A stretch of 7,839 nt of DNA. Origin: Sphingomonadales bacterium (GTDB lineage Bacteria; Pseudomonadota; Alphaproteobacteria; Sphingomonadales; Sphingomonadaceae). The stretch spans positions 1-7,839 of the forward strand of contig JAGWUU010000150.1 in the NCBI GenBank assembly GCA_028868335.1, in the 5' to 3' direction. The position numbers were made by a program, and so were the translations under genes. Below the pieces are notes generated by a model. The model saw only the letters and a program-made list of their open reading frames with translations. It was not told where the DNA came from and made no database searches. Positions 1-6,677 of the stretch are shown piece by piece; the stretch's first letter is position 1; every line of letters starts with the position of its first letter.

Positions 1-16
1 CGCGCCCCTTTTCTTT
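1..16 (+). terminator. Possible 3' arm of an upstream gene's terminator, cut by the window edge
   Basis: The window opens with CGCGCCCC followed directly by a T-rich run (TTTTCTTT). This closely resembles the descending arm plus T-tract of the complete terminator at 2910-2948, which has the same CGCGCCCC arm. The ascending arm would lie outside the window, so a hairpin cannot be shown. This is inference from resemblance only. Confidence 0.25.
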
Positions 17-44
17 GTCAAACGCGCCCTTGATCCAATTTAAT
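15..44 (+). promoter_or_regulatory. Candidate sigma70-type promoter for the phosphotransferase-dehydrogenase operon
   Basis: TTGTCA at 15-20 matches the -35 consensus at five of six positions. TTTAAT at 39-44 matches the -10 consensus at five of six, with an 18-bp spacer. Transcription would start near 51 and give a leader of about 50 nt before the GTG at 103. The segment is AT-rich compared with its surroundings. A second, weaker pairing (TTGATC at 30-35 with TAACAA at 53-58) is also possible. Confidence 0.4.
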
Positions 45-69
45 CGCTCGATTAACAAGGCTACCGAAC

Positions 70-95
70 GGTTCCGTCCCGGAACCCGGAGGAGG
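70..95 (+). promoter_or_regulatory. Leader hairpin abutting a strong ribosome binding site
   Basis: GGTTCC (70-75) and GGAACC (81-86) form a perfect 6-bp stem with a 5-nt loop. The purine-rich Shine-Dalgarno GGAGGAGG follows at 88-95, seven bases before the GTG start at 103. A further GAAC at 66-69 could pair instead with GTTC at 71-74, giving alternative foldings. The ribosome binding site fixes the GTG as start. Any regulatory role of the hairpin is speculative. Confidence 0.5.
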
Positions 96-102
96 CCCCG
101 GC

Positions 103-1449
103 GTGACCCCAACTCCGACCGATGCGGTAACGTCGGGCCTGACCCGCGCCCTCGCCCGGATTGGCCTGCCCGCACCAACCGGACTGGAGCGGCTGTCGGG
201 CGGGGCCAACATGGAGAGCTGGCTTTTCACGGTGGGCGGCGCCCGCTTCGTGCTGCGCCGATCTCCCGGCGGTAGCCAGCTCGTAGGCGGTCGCTCGATC
301 GGTCTTGGCCAGGAAGCGGCGCTGATCCGTGCAGCACATGCCGGCAGCGTGCTTGCCCCGGAAATCGTGGTGGAACTCGTCCCCGAGGACGGCCTGGGCG
401 CCGGCTTCGTCATGCGGGCGATCGTCGGCACCGCTGAGCCCGCGACGATCCTGGACACGCCCGACGCAGACGGACTGCTGCGCGAAATCGCTCGCGAAAT
501 GGCGGCGACGCACCGCGTCGATCTGTCCGCGCTCGACTTGCCGCTGTTCGAAAACGGCCCCGCGCTGGACCAGTTGCGCGAACGCTTCCTCGGCTACGGT
601 GGTGACCGCCCGATCCTCGCCCTCGGCCTGAGCTGGCTTGAACGGAACATTCCGCCTCCGGTCCCGCCACGATTGGTCCACGGCGATTTCCGCATGGGCA
701 ACCTGCTGGTCGAAAACGGCCACCTGACGGGCGTACTCGACTGGGAGCTGGCCCACCTTGGCGACCCGCACGAGGATCTGGCCTATGCCTGCATGACCGT
801 GTGGCGCTTTTCGCGGCCGGACCGCCCGGCCCTTGGGCTTGCCACGGTGGAGACGCTTGCCCAGGCTTACCGCGAGGCTGGCGGAGAAACATTCGATCCG
901 GTGCGGTTCCACTTCTGGCTGGTTTACCGGACGCTGTGGTGGGCGCTGGGTTGTCTGCAAATGGCCAACACCTGGCGCAGCGGTCAGGACCGCTCGCTTG
1001 AGCGCGTGGTGGTGGGACGCCGCCTCAGCGAACAGGAACTCGACCTGCTCATGCTGCTCGAGGACGAGGCGCCGGAAGAGGAGCGCCGCCGCGCGCTGCC
1101 TCCCTCGCCGCCCCCGGTCGAACCGGGCCATGGCGAACCGAGCGGAGCCGAAGTGCTGACCGCCGTTTCAGAATGGCTGGCAAGCGATATCAAGCCGCTG
1201 GTGGCGGGACGCGGACGCTTCGATCTGGCGGTGGCGCGCAACGCGCTGGGGATCGTGGCGCGCGAACTGACCCAGCGCCCCACGGCCATCGACGCAGCCC
1301 TCGCCGCCGATGTGATGGCAGGCAAGGCCAATCTCGCCACGCCGGGGCTCCTCGCCGGACTGCGCCGAAGGGCGCTCGACAAGCTGACCACCGACATGCC
1401 GAAATATCCGGCTCTCGCTTTGGCGCGGGCCAAATGGGAAGGATCGTAA
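103..1449 (+). CDS. Phosphotransferase (APH/ACAD10-11 kinase type) fused to a C-terminal DUF6285-like domain
   Basis: This is a 448-residue protein with an aminoglycoside-phosphotransferase/choline-kinase fold. The nucleotide-facing N-lobe spans about residues 28-55 (SGGANMES... FVLRR). The Brenner-type catalytic motif is H193-G-D195 with N200, and the metal-binding acidic residue is D213 in LDWE. After a Pro/Glu-rich linker (about 318-343), residues 344-448 form a second helical domain that I recognise as like DUF6285, which is commonly a separate small protein next to such kinases. The GTG start follows GGAGGAGG by seven bases. The acyl-CoA dehydrogenase gene starts one base after the stop, so the two are surely co-transcribed. 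From the family and this pairing, the likely substrate is a hydroxyacyl-CoA or similar CoA ester rather than an antibiotic, as with Pseudomonas LvaA and human ACAD10/11 kinase domains. The exact substrate is not readable from sequence. The kinase fold is secure; the identity of the C-terminal domain is from memory. Confidence 0.88.
   Translation: MTPTPTDAVTSGLTRALARIGLPAPTGLERLSGGANMESWLFTVGGARFVLRRSPGGSQLVGGRSIGLGQEAALIRAAHAGSVLAPEIVVELVPEDGLGAGFVMRAIVGTAEPATILDTPDADGLLREIAREMAATHRVDLSALDLPLFENGPALDQLRERFLGYGGDRPILALGLSWLERNIPPPVPPRLVHGDFRMGNLLVENGHLTGVLDWELAHLGDPHEDLAYACMTVWRFSRPDRPALGLATVETLAQAYREAGGETFDPVRFHFWLVYRTLWWALGCLQMANTWRSGQDRSLERVVVGRRLSEQELDLLMLLEDEAPEEERRRALPPSPPPVEPGHGEPSGAEVLTAVSEWLASDIKPLVAGRGRFDLAVARNALGIVARELTQRPTAIDAALAADVMAGKANLATPGLLAGLRRRALDKLTTDMPKYPALALARAKWEGS
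1436..1443 (+). promoter_or_regulatory. Ribosome binding site of the acyl-CoA dehydrogenase, inside the kinase gene's 3' end
   Basis: GGGAAGGA lies within the last codons of the upstream gene and seven bases before the ATG at 1451. It supports this start and suggests translational coupling across the one-base gap. Confidence 0.6.
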
Positions 1450-1450
1450 G

Positions 1451-2740
1451 ATGGACTTTTCGCTGCCGACGGATTTGGTCGCCTATCTTGCAGAGCTTGA
1501 TTCCTTCATCGAGGCGGAAATCCGCCCGCTGGAGCAACGGGACGACAACATCCGCTTCTTCGATCATCGCCGCGAATGGGCACGGACCGATTTCGAGAAC
1601 GGCGGCCTGCCACGCCACGAATGGGAAGCACTGCTGGGCGAAGCCCAGAAGCGTGCGGACAAGGCCGGACACTGGCGCTTTTCCGCACCCAAGAAATATG
1701 GCGGGAAAGACGGATCGAACCTGTGGATGGCGGTGATCCGCGATCACTTCACCCAGATGGGCCTGGGGCTGCACAACGATTTGCAGAACGAGCATTCGAT
1801 CGTCGGCAACTTCCCATTCGTCAACATGTTCGAGCATTTCGGCACCGAGGAACAGCAGAACGAGTTCATCCTCGGCGGGTTCGAGCGGACCCGGCGCACC
1901 GCCTTTGGCCTGACCGAGCCCCTCCACGGCTCCGACGCCACCCACATGGAAACCCGCGCGGTGCGCGAAGTGCGCGATGGCGTGCCGGGCTGGCGGATCG
2001 ACGGCGAGAAAATGTGGACCACGGGGATGCACGTCGCCACCCACTGCGCCACGTTCGCGCGCACCAGCGGCAAGGACGGCGATGCCAAGGGGATCACCTG
2101 CCTGATCGTCCCGAACCCGACCGAGGGGCTGGTGATCGAGGAATACCTGTGGACCTTCAACATGCCGACCGATCACCCGCGGGTCAGCTTCACCAATGTC
2201 TGGGTTCCCGAAAGCGCCGTGCTTGGTCCGGTCGACGGCGGGCTTTCCATTGCACAGAGCTTCGTTCACCAGAACCGCATCCGTCAGGCCGCCAGTTCGC
2301 TGGGCGCGGCAACGTACTGCGTCGAGGAAGCGGTGAAATACGCCCGCGAACGCAAGCCGTTCGGGCAGGAGCTGGCGCGCAATCAGGGCATCCAGTTCCC
2401 CTTGGTCGAACTTGCCACCCAGTGCGAGATGCTGCGCACGCTGATCTACAAGACCGCGTGGGAAATGGATCAGATGGAGCACCGGGAAATCGAGCACCAG
2501 CTCTCCGACAAGATCAGCATGTGCAACTACTACGCCAACCGGCTGGTCTGCGACGCCGCCGACCGGGCCATGCAGGTCCACGGCGGAATGGGCTATTCGC
2601 GGCACAAGCCGTTCGAACATATCTACCGCCACCACCGCCGCTATCGCATCACCGAGGGCGCGGAGGAAATCCAGATGCGCAAGGTCGGAGCCTATCTGTT
2701 CGGCTACCTCGGCCCACGCAAGACCCGCTTCACCGGGTAG
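1451..2740 (+). CDS. Acyl-CoA dehydrogenase family protein (kinase-associated, LvaC/ACAD11-like context)
   Basis: This 429-residue FAD enzyme is longer than the ~380-390 residues of standard short- and medium-chain acyl-CoA dehydrogenases and fits the longer ACAD subgroup. The flavin/substrate signature FGLTEPLHGSD is at 152-162, RKPFG at 301-305 marks the FAD-contacting helical region, and QVHGGMGY at 375-382 matches the second family signature. TEGAEEIQ places the likely catalytic base at E402, as in MCAD-type enzymes. The order is helical N-domain (1-145), beta domain (about 146-260), then C-terminal helical bundle. It is cytoplasmic, and electrons would pass to ETF. Sitting one base after an APH-type kinase, it may act on the phosphorylated acyl-CoA by eliminating phosphate to give an enoyl-CoA, as described for LvaC and ACAD11. 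A plain alpha,beta-dehydrogenase of an unusual acyl-CoA remains possible. The family is secure; the specific reaction is inferred. Confidence 0.92.
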   Translation: MDFSLPTDLVAYLAELDSFIEAEIRPLEQRDDNIRFFDHRREWARTDFENGGLPRHEWEALLGEAQKRADKAGHWRFSAPKKYGGKDGSNLWMAVIRDHFTQMGLGLHNDLQNEHSIVGNFPFVNMFEHFGTEEQQNEFILGGFERTRRTAFGLTEPLHGSDATHMETRAVREVRDGVPGWRIDGEKMWTTGMHVATHCATFARTSGKDGDAKGITCLIVPNPTEGLVIEEYLWTFNMPTDHPRVSFTNVWVPESAVLGPVDGGLSIAQSFVHQNRIRQAASSLGAATYCVEEAVKYARERKPFGQELARNQGIQFPLVELATQCEMLRTLIYKTAWEMDQMEHREIEHQLSDKISMCNYYANRLVCDAADRAMQVHGGMGYSRHKPFEHIYRHHRRYRITEGAEEIQMRKVGAYLFGYLGPRKTRFTG

Positions 2741-2773
2741 CTCCGGCGGGGCGATGATGGACCGCGTCCGGCC

Positions 2774-2884
2774 AGCGTGGGCGGCACCTATCCGGCCAAT
2801 CAGGAATATATCCCGTTCTCGATCTTCTCGCCCTTCGGCTTCAACGGCCGGTATCTCTGGGCCAAGGCCAGCATCGACTTCTGA
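2774..2884 (+). pseudogene. C-terminal remnant of a TonB-dependent outer-membrane receptor
   Basis: A frame open from the dehydrogenase stop to TGA at 2882-2884 has no start codon or ribosome binding site. Its last 19 codons (2825-2881) read FSPFGFNGRYLWAKASIDF. Alternating aromatic/hydrophobic residues ending in a terminal Phe are the beta-signal of outer-membrane beta-barrels, and SPFGFNGR followed by the last strand is typical of sphingomonad TonB-dependent receptor ends. Recognisable similarity begins around 2774. The rest of the receptor (normally 700-1000 aa) is absent, so this is a deletion relic. The frame happens to match that of the dehydrogenase, separated by its TAG. The segment is non-coding today unless read-through occurs. 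No other gene is visible between 2741 and 2946. Confidence 0.65.
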
Positions 2885-2909
2885 TCTGCCCGAGAGCGTG
2901 AGAGGAGAT

Positions 2910-2948
2910 GGGGCGCGTCGGCCATGGCTGGCGCGCCCCGTTCCTTTT
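2910..2948 (+). terminator. Rho-independent terminator after the operon and receptor remnant
   Basis: GGGGCGCG (2910-2917) pairs perfectly with CGCGCCCC (2932-2939) around a 14-nt loop and is followed by a T-rich tract, TTCCTTTT (2941-2948). The T-tract is on the + strand side, so it chiefly stops rightward transcription of the kinase-dehydrogenase operon. On the - strand the stem is followed by a weaker pyrimidine run, so it may also help end the truncated-haemoglobin transcript, which stops at 2947. Its position just after the receptor remnant suggests it was originally that gene's terminator. Confidence 0.8.
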
Positions 2949-3450
2949 ACTCACCGTGGCTAGGCAAGGTGTCCCCGGCGCGGCTGGCAACCAGCCCGTC
3001 GCGCTGCATGGCGATGCCGGTAAGCAGGCTGTCCGCGATCATCCGCGCCCGCGATGCGACTGTCGCTGTTGCGTCGGGGTGAGGCTCAAGCTCGTCAAGG
3101 GTGGCGTAGAACAGCTTCAGCCAATGGACAAAGTGCGCGGTTTCGAGGCCGGGTATGGCGAAGTGCTTCTGCATCGGATTGCCCGAATATTCACCGCTGT
3201 TGAGCAGGACGCCGCGCCAGAACGCCTTCATCCGATCGAGGTGGTGGTCCCAGTCCGTGATCCGCTCCGCGAAGATCGGACCCAGCAGCGCGTCATCGCG
3301 AATCCGGGCATAGAACCGATCAACGAACGCCCCGATGTAATCAGGCGCGATGCCGATCGCGGCGGCTTCGTCGCGCTTGCGCTCACGCGCGGCAAGGGCG
3401 TGGGGATGGCCCTGCTTGCGCAAGGGCTGCGGACGTTCGATCTCGGACAT
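2947..3450 (-). CDS. Group III truncated haemoglobin (2/2 globin)
   Basis: This 167-residue haem protein has the group III truncated-haemoglobin pattern. FYARI places Tyr B10 at Y47, DWDHHLDRM places E7 His at H70, and NPMQKH gives the proximal F8 His at H96. WLKLF gives Trp G8 at W110. These correspond by alignment from memory to Y19, H46, H72 and W86 of Campylobacter Ctb. LLGPIF and FW..VLL..G.Y.GNPM are further family hallmarks. The core spans about residues 37-150, with a charged 36-residue N-terminal extension. The family binds O2 and NO and is linked to respiration at low oxygen or to nitrosative stress; the role here is not shown. It is cytoplasmic, with no signal peptide. The ATG is preceded by GGCGGAG (3456-3462), five bases away. 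The gene lies 41 bp downstream of the co-directional serine hydrolase and may share its transcript. Confidence 0.92.
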   Translation of the reverse strand: MSEIERPQPLRKQGHPHALAARERKRDEAAAIGIAPDYIGAFVDRFYARIRDDALLGPIFAERITDWDHHLDRMKAFWRGVLLNSGEYSGNPMQKHFAIPGLETAHFVHWLKLFYATLDELEPHPDATATVASRARMIADSLLTGIAMQRDGLVASRAGDTLPSHGE

Positions 3451-3491
3451 TGCTGCTCCGCCCTGAACGCAGGCGGCCCTTCACGCAAGCC

Positions 3492-4550
3492 TCAGCGCGA
3501 GGCGGTACGCCGGAAGCTGGAAGATTCGACCTGATAGCCATCGTAGATGGCCCGGGCGATGTTGGCGATCCGCGCATCCCGGCCGGCCTTGCCGCCTTGC
3601 CCGGTGACGTAGATTGCCACCGCGATCGAACGACCATCGGGTGTCTTGATGATGCCGACGTCGCTCGACGTGTTGCTGAGCGTTCCGGTCTTGTGCAGCA
3701 CCTGTGCGTCGCTGGGCAGCAGTGCGCGCAGGCGCCTCTTGCCGGTAACGCAACGCTCCATCGCTGAAAGCAGGACCGCATTGCTCGACCGGCTCAACCA
3801 GCGGCCCTGATAGACCCCGGTGAGCAGTTGAACCATGGTCATCGGCGTGGCGCTGTCGCGCGGGTCGATGGTGCGGGCGGGGTTGTACTGGCCATCGTCA
3901 CGCACCAGCGTCGCAATGTCGCGGTCGAGCCGGAAGCCCGACAGGCCAGCGGTATTGCGCGCCCACTGGTTGACCGCACCCGGTCCGCCGACCGCCGCAA
4001 GCAGGGCATCGGTGGCGTGATTGTCGCTGTGGATGATCGCACGGTCGATCAGGTCGATGGCCGACATCATCGCGCCCGGACGAACCGGGGCGACGGCGCT
4101 GGAATACTTGGCCGAGGGCACCGGCATCATCAACGGAAAGTGGCTGGTCAGGCTGAAGCGCCCCTGGTCAACGCCTTGCAGGAACGTGGCGACGATCGCG
4201 ATCTTGCTGGTGCTCGCCATCGGGAACGGCTGATCCCCGAGTACGGCAACGCTGCGCCCGGACGCAAGGTCAAGCGCGGCGACGCCAATCCGCCCGGCCG
4301 AGGAATTGGCCAGGGCGGCAATCTCGGCCTCAAGACCCGAACCGTAACTGCGCGAGGCGCTGGCCCCGCTCCACGCCTGGACCGGCACCGGCGCTGCAAC
4401 CGTGGCAGGCCGCGGAGCGCGCATTTCCTTGCCAAGCGCCCGGTCAAAGGACGATTCAAGATTGTCGGCCCGTGCGGCCTGAACCGGCACAGCCAGCGCC
4501 CCGGCAAAAGCCAGAGCAGCAACGAAGCGATGAAGCAGTCCCGTTTTCAC
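3492..4550 (-). CDS. Secreted class A beta-lactamase-fold serine hydrolase lacking the omega-loop glutamate
   Basis: This 352-residue protein begins with a signal peptide (hydrophobic core about residues 9-22, cleavage likely after VQA or ARA, 25-28), so it is periplasmic. A variable linker runs to about 70, then a beta-lactamase2-type domain. FPMASTSK puts the nucleophile at S113 and the base Lys at K116. HSDN gives S175-D176-N177, and HKTGT gives K287-T-G289. Between FRLDR (206-210) and RDSATP (231-236) a class A enzyme should carry Glu166 in ExxxN. Here the segment is about 20 residues, roughly seven longer than in TEM, and has no Glu, only Asp residues. It could be a peptidoglycan-active or penicillin-binding serine hydrolase, or a lactamase using another base. 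The start is GTG: an in-frame TGA lies 30 bases upstream with no other start between, but no clear Shine-Dalgarno is seen. Fold secure, activity uncertain. Confidence 0.85.
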   Translation of the reverse strand: MKTGLLHRFVAALAFAGALAVPVQAARADNLESSFDRALGKEMRAPRPATVAAPVPVQAWSGASASRSYGSGLEAEIAALANSSAGRIGVAALDLASGRSVAVLGDQPFPMASTSKIAIVATFLQGVDQGRFSLTSHFPLMMPVPSAKYSSAVAPVRPGAMMSAIDLIDRAIIHSDNHATDALLAAVGGPGAVNQWARNTAGLSGFRLDRDIATLVRDDGQYNPARTIDPRDSATPMTMVQLLTGVYQGRWLSRSSNAVLLSAMERCVTGKRRLRALLPSDAQVLHKTGTLSNTSSDVGIIKTPDGRSIAVAIYVTGQGGKAGRDARIANIARAIYDGYQVESSSFRRTASR

Positions 4551-4681
4551 GATGCCAGCGATAGCCCAAACATGCTTTCAGTTTGTCTAACGGAGCGAAA
4601 GCAGCAAGCTGGACTGCGACGAACTGCACCACGCATGCGGGAAAATGCGGATGTGATCGGTTTCAGGGCGTCAGGTTCGCG
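4551..4681. other. Intergenic region between kup and the serine hydrolase
   Basis: This 131-bp spacer separates the kup stop from the hydrolase GTG on the - strand. It must hold any kup terminator and any hydrolase promoter. I see no strong T-tailed hairpin here. A short CGCAT/ATGCG pairing (4632-4636 with 4645-4649) is weak. On the - strand a TAGACA box resembling a -35 lies about 45 bases before the GTG, but no good -10 sits at normal spacing. Transcription from kup could therefore read through. Confidence 0.4.
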
Positions 4682-6640
4682 TCAGATTGCGTATTGCACG
4701 CCCAGTTCGATCACCCGGTTCGGCGGAATGTTGAAATAGTCGGTCGGGTCAGCGGCGTTGCGGTGAAGCGCGATGAACAGCAAATCCTGCCACAGTGGCA
4801 TGCCCCCGTCAGCAACGTGCGAATAGGAATTGCGGCCGATGAAGAAGCTGGCCCTGGCCGCATCCGGCAAGACGTTCCCGGCCTTGATCAGATCGGCACG
4901 AACGTCGGGCTGTTCCATGAAGCCATAACGCAGCACCGCTGCCGCGAAGCGATCGTCGATACGGGTCAGGGTCAACCGCGCTTCATCGTCGCAATAGGGC
5001 TTGGTCAGCGTCCGGACGGTCAGCACCACATTGTGGCGGTGCAACACGTGATTGTGCTTGAGATTGTGGAGCAGGGCGTGCGGGGTCACTTCGGCATTGC
5101 CGGTGAGAAACACCGCTGTCCCTTCGACGATTTCGGGAGGCCGCCGCCCCAGGGCCGCTGCCATGTCGCGCATCGGCACGGCGCCGTCGCTTTCCAGCTC
5201 GGCGGTGAGCCGCCGTCCGCGCACCCAGGTCCAGATCACCACCAGCAGCCCGCCCGCGATGGTCAGCGGCACCCAGCCGCCTTCGATCACGCGCAGGATG
5301 TTCGCCCCGAAAAACACCAGGTCGATCGCCAGAAAGGGCACGATCACCGCCAGGCTCAGCGGCAGGCTCCACCCCCAGGTGCGGCGCGTGACCATGAAGG
5401 CGAGGCAGCAGGTGATGACCATCGTGCCCGTCACGGCGATGCCATAGGCCGCGGCCATCGCCGAACTGTTACGAAAGCCCAGGGTCAGGACCACCACGCC
5501 AAACAACACCATCCAGTTGACGACCGGCATGTAGATCTGCCCGGCGTGGCCGGCCGAGGTCTGGCGGATCGTCAGGCGCGGAAGCAGGCCCAGTTGCATG
5601 GCCTGCTGGGTCAGCGAATAGGCCCCGGTAATAACCGCCTGGCTGGCGATGACGGTGGCCGCCGCGGCAAGCAGGACCATCGGCAGGCGCAGCACCTGCG
5701 GGATCATCACGAAAAACCAGTCGAGGTTGACGAAGGGCTGGCCGCTGCGCAGCGCGTGATCGAGCGCGCCGATCGCGAAGGCGCCCTGCCCCAGATAGTT
5801 GAGCGCAAGCGCCGGGAATACCAGGCTGTACCAGGCGAGCCGGATCGGCAGCTTGCCGAAATGCCCCATGTCGGCAGTCAGGGCCTCGGCCCCGGTAACG
5901 GTCAGGAACACGGCGCCGAGCACGAACAGCCCGAGCACGCCATGGTCGGCGATGAAGCCCACCGCGTGCCACGGCAGGAACGCCGCCAGGATGCCCGGCC
6001 CATCGGCGATGTGCAGCGCCCCGATCGCTCCGATCGCCACGAACCACAGGATGCAGACCGGGCCGAACAGCTTCGAAACAGACGCCGTGCCGCGCGACTG
6101 GATGGCGAACAGACCGCCGAGGATGGTCAGGCTGATCAGCAGGATGCGATCCTCGGTGAAGGCGCCGCCGATGCCCGGCAAGGTCTTCATCCCTTCGACC
6201 GCGGACAGCACCGACAACGAAGGCGTGATGACCGCATCGCCGTAGAACAGCGCCGCCCCGGCCGCGCCAAGCGCGAACAGAAGCCCGCCCTTTTTCATGG
6301 CGCCGCGCTGGGCCAGCGCCAGAAGGGCAAGCACCCCGCCCTCGCCGTCGTTGTCGGCGCGCATCAGGAAGGCAACATATTTGAGCGTCACGATGATGAT
6401 CAACGCCCACAGCGCCAGGCTCATCACGCCGATGATCTCGCCGCGATCGAGTCCGTCCGCGGCGGCCTGTCCAAGCGCCTCGCGAAAGGCGTAGAGCGGG
6501 CTCGTCCCGATGTCGCCAAAGACCACGCCGATCGCGCCGACCGTCAGCGGTAGCAGGGCCTTGCTGCGAGAAAGGTCGTGGTCGGCGTGGCCGATGGTAC
6601 TTGCTTCGGCACCATCCGCCGCTTGCCCCGCATCAATCAT
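4682..6640 (-). CDS. kup: Kup-family low-affinity potassium uptake transporter
   Basis: This 652-residue inner-membrane protein belongs to the KUP/HAK/KT family and imports K+, probably by proton symport. The family signature GVVFGDIGTSPLYAF is at 38-52 in the first membrane helix, followed by FYGDAVITPS (132-141), TGAEALTADMGHFG (249-262), NYLGQGA (281-287) and MPVVNW (371-376). About twelve hydrophobic segments fill residues 28-475. The remaining ~175 residues are the cytosolic C-terminal domain, including VFLTGN (509-514) and the family-like end NRVIELGVQYAI. Length is close to E. coli Kup (622 aa). The ATG at 6640 is chosen because GGAAAGG (6649-6655) lies eight bases upstream and the family signature then falls near residue 40. 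A longer in-frame reading from 6799 adds 53 residues without family character and covers the probable promoter. groEL lies upstream on the same strand but is separated by a strong terminator, so kup probably has its own promoter. Confidence 0.95.
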   Translation of the reverse strand: MIDAGQAADGAEASTIGHADHDLSRSKALLPLTVGAIGVVFGDIGTSPLYAFREALGQAAADGLDRGEIIGVMSLALWALIIIVTLKYVAFLMRADNDGEGGVLALLALAQRGAMKKGGLLFALGAAGAALFYGDAVITPSLSVLSAVEGMKTLPGIGGAFTEDRILLISLTILGGLFAIQSRGTASVSKLFGPVCILWFVAIGAIGALHIADGPGILAAFLPWHAVGFIADHGVLGLFVLGAVFLTVTGAEALTADMGHFGKLPIRLAWYSLVFPALALNYLGQGAFAIGALDHALRSGQPFVNLDWFFVMIPQVLRLPMVLLAAAATVIASQAVITGAYSLTQQAMQLGLLPRLTIRQTSAGHAGQIYMPVVNWMVLFGVVVLTLGFRNSSAMAAAYGIAVTGTMVITCCLAFMVTRRTWGWSLPLSLAVIVPFLAIDLVFFGANILRVIEGGWVPLTIAGGLLVVIWTWVRGRRLTAELESDGAVPMRDMAAALGRRPPEIVEGTAVFLTGNAEVTPHALLHNLKHNHVLHRHNVVLTVRTLTKPYCDDEARLTLTRIDDRFAAAVLRYGFMEQPDVRADLIKAGNVLPDAARASFFIGRNSYSHVADGGMPLWQDLLFIALHRNAADPTDYFNIPPNRVIELGVQYAI

Positions 6641-6648
6641 GAATCGCG

Positions 6649-6655
6649 CCTTTCC
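6649..6655 (-). promoter_or_regulatory. kup ribosome binding site that decides the start
   Basis: On the - strand GGAAAGG sits eight bases before the ATG at 6640. No comparable site precedes the further-upstream in-frame ATG at 6799, where an A/T run and the groEL terminator lie instead. Confidence 0.6.
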
Positions 6656-6677
6656 GACGCCACGTTGAAAGGCGGCG

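Noticed and set aside
61..1131. 356-codon - strand open frame opposite the kinase gene
   Set aside because: It overlaps the kinase gene and its leader, has Arg/Gln/Ala-rich composition and no motif.
103..1449. Aminoglycoside resistance gene
   Set aside because: The kinase fold is shared, but the dehydrogenase partner and the extra C-terminal domain point to CoA-ester metabolism rather than antibiotic modification.
1190..2635. 481-codon - strand open frame opposite the dehydrogenase
   Set aside because: It lies wholly inside two well-supported + strand genes and has no recognisable motif or ribosome binding site, so it is a compositional shadow.
2754..2963. 69-codon + strand open frame after the dehydrogenase
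   Set aside because: It is in a different frame from the receptor remnant, is Arg/Pro/Ser-rich, and runs through the terminator.
3456..3476. 5-bp CCGCC/GGCGG hairpin between the hydrolase and haemoglobin genes
   Set aside because: The stem is short, has no T-tract, and is easily expected by chance at this GC content, so it is not a terminator.
2908..3534. 208-codon + strand open frame across the terminator and haemoglobin gene
   Set aside because: Its start lies inside the terminator stem and the rest is antisense to the haemoglobin gene.
3828..4739. 303-codon + strand open frame opposite the serine hydrolase
   Set aside because: It is antisense to a protein with a clear signal peptide and catalytic motifs, and has no family features of its own.
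4583..6553. 656-codon + strand open frame opposite kup
   Set aside because: It is an antisense shadow created by GC-biased codon use. The translation is low-complexity, rich in His, Gln, Arg and Asp, with no domain, while the - strand gives a textbook Kup protein.
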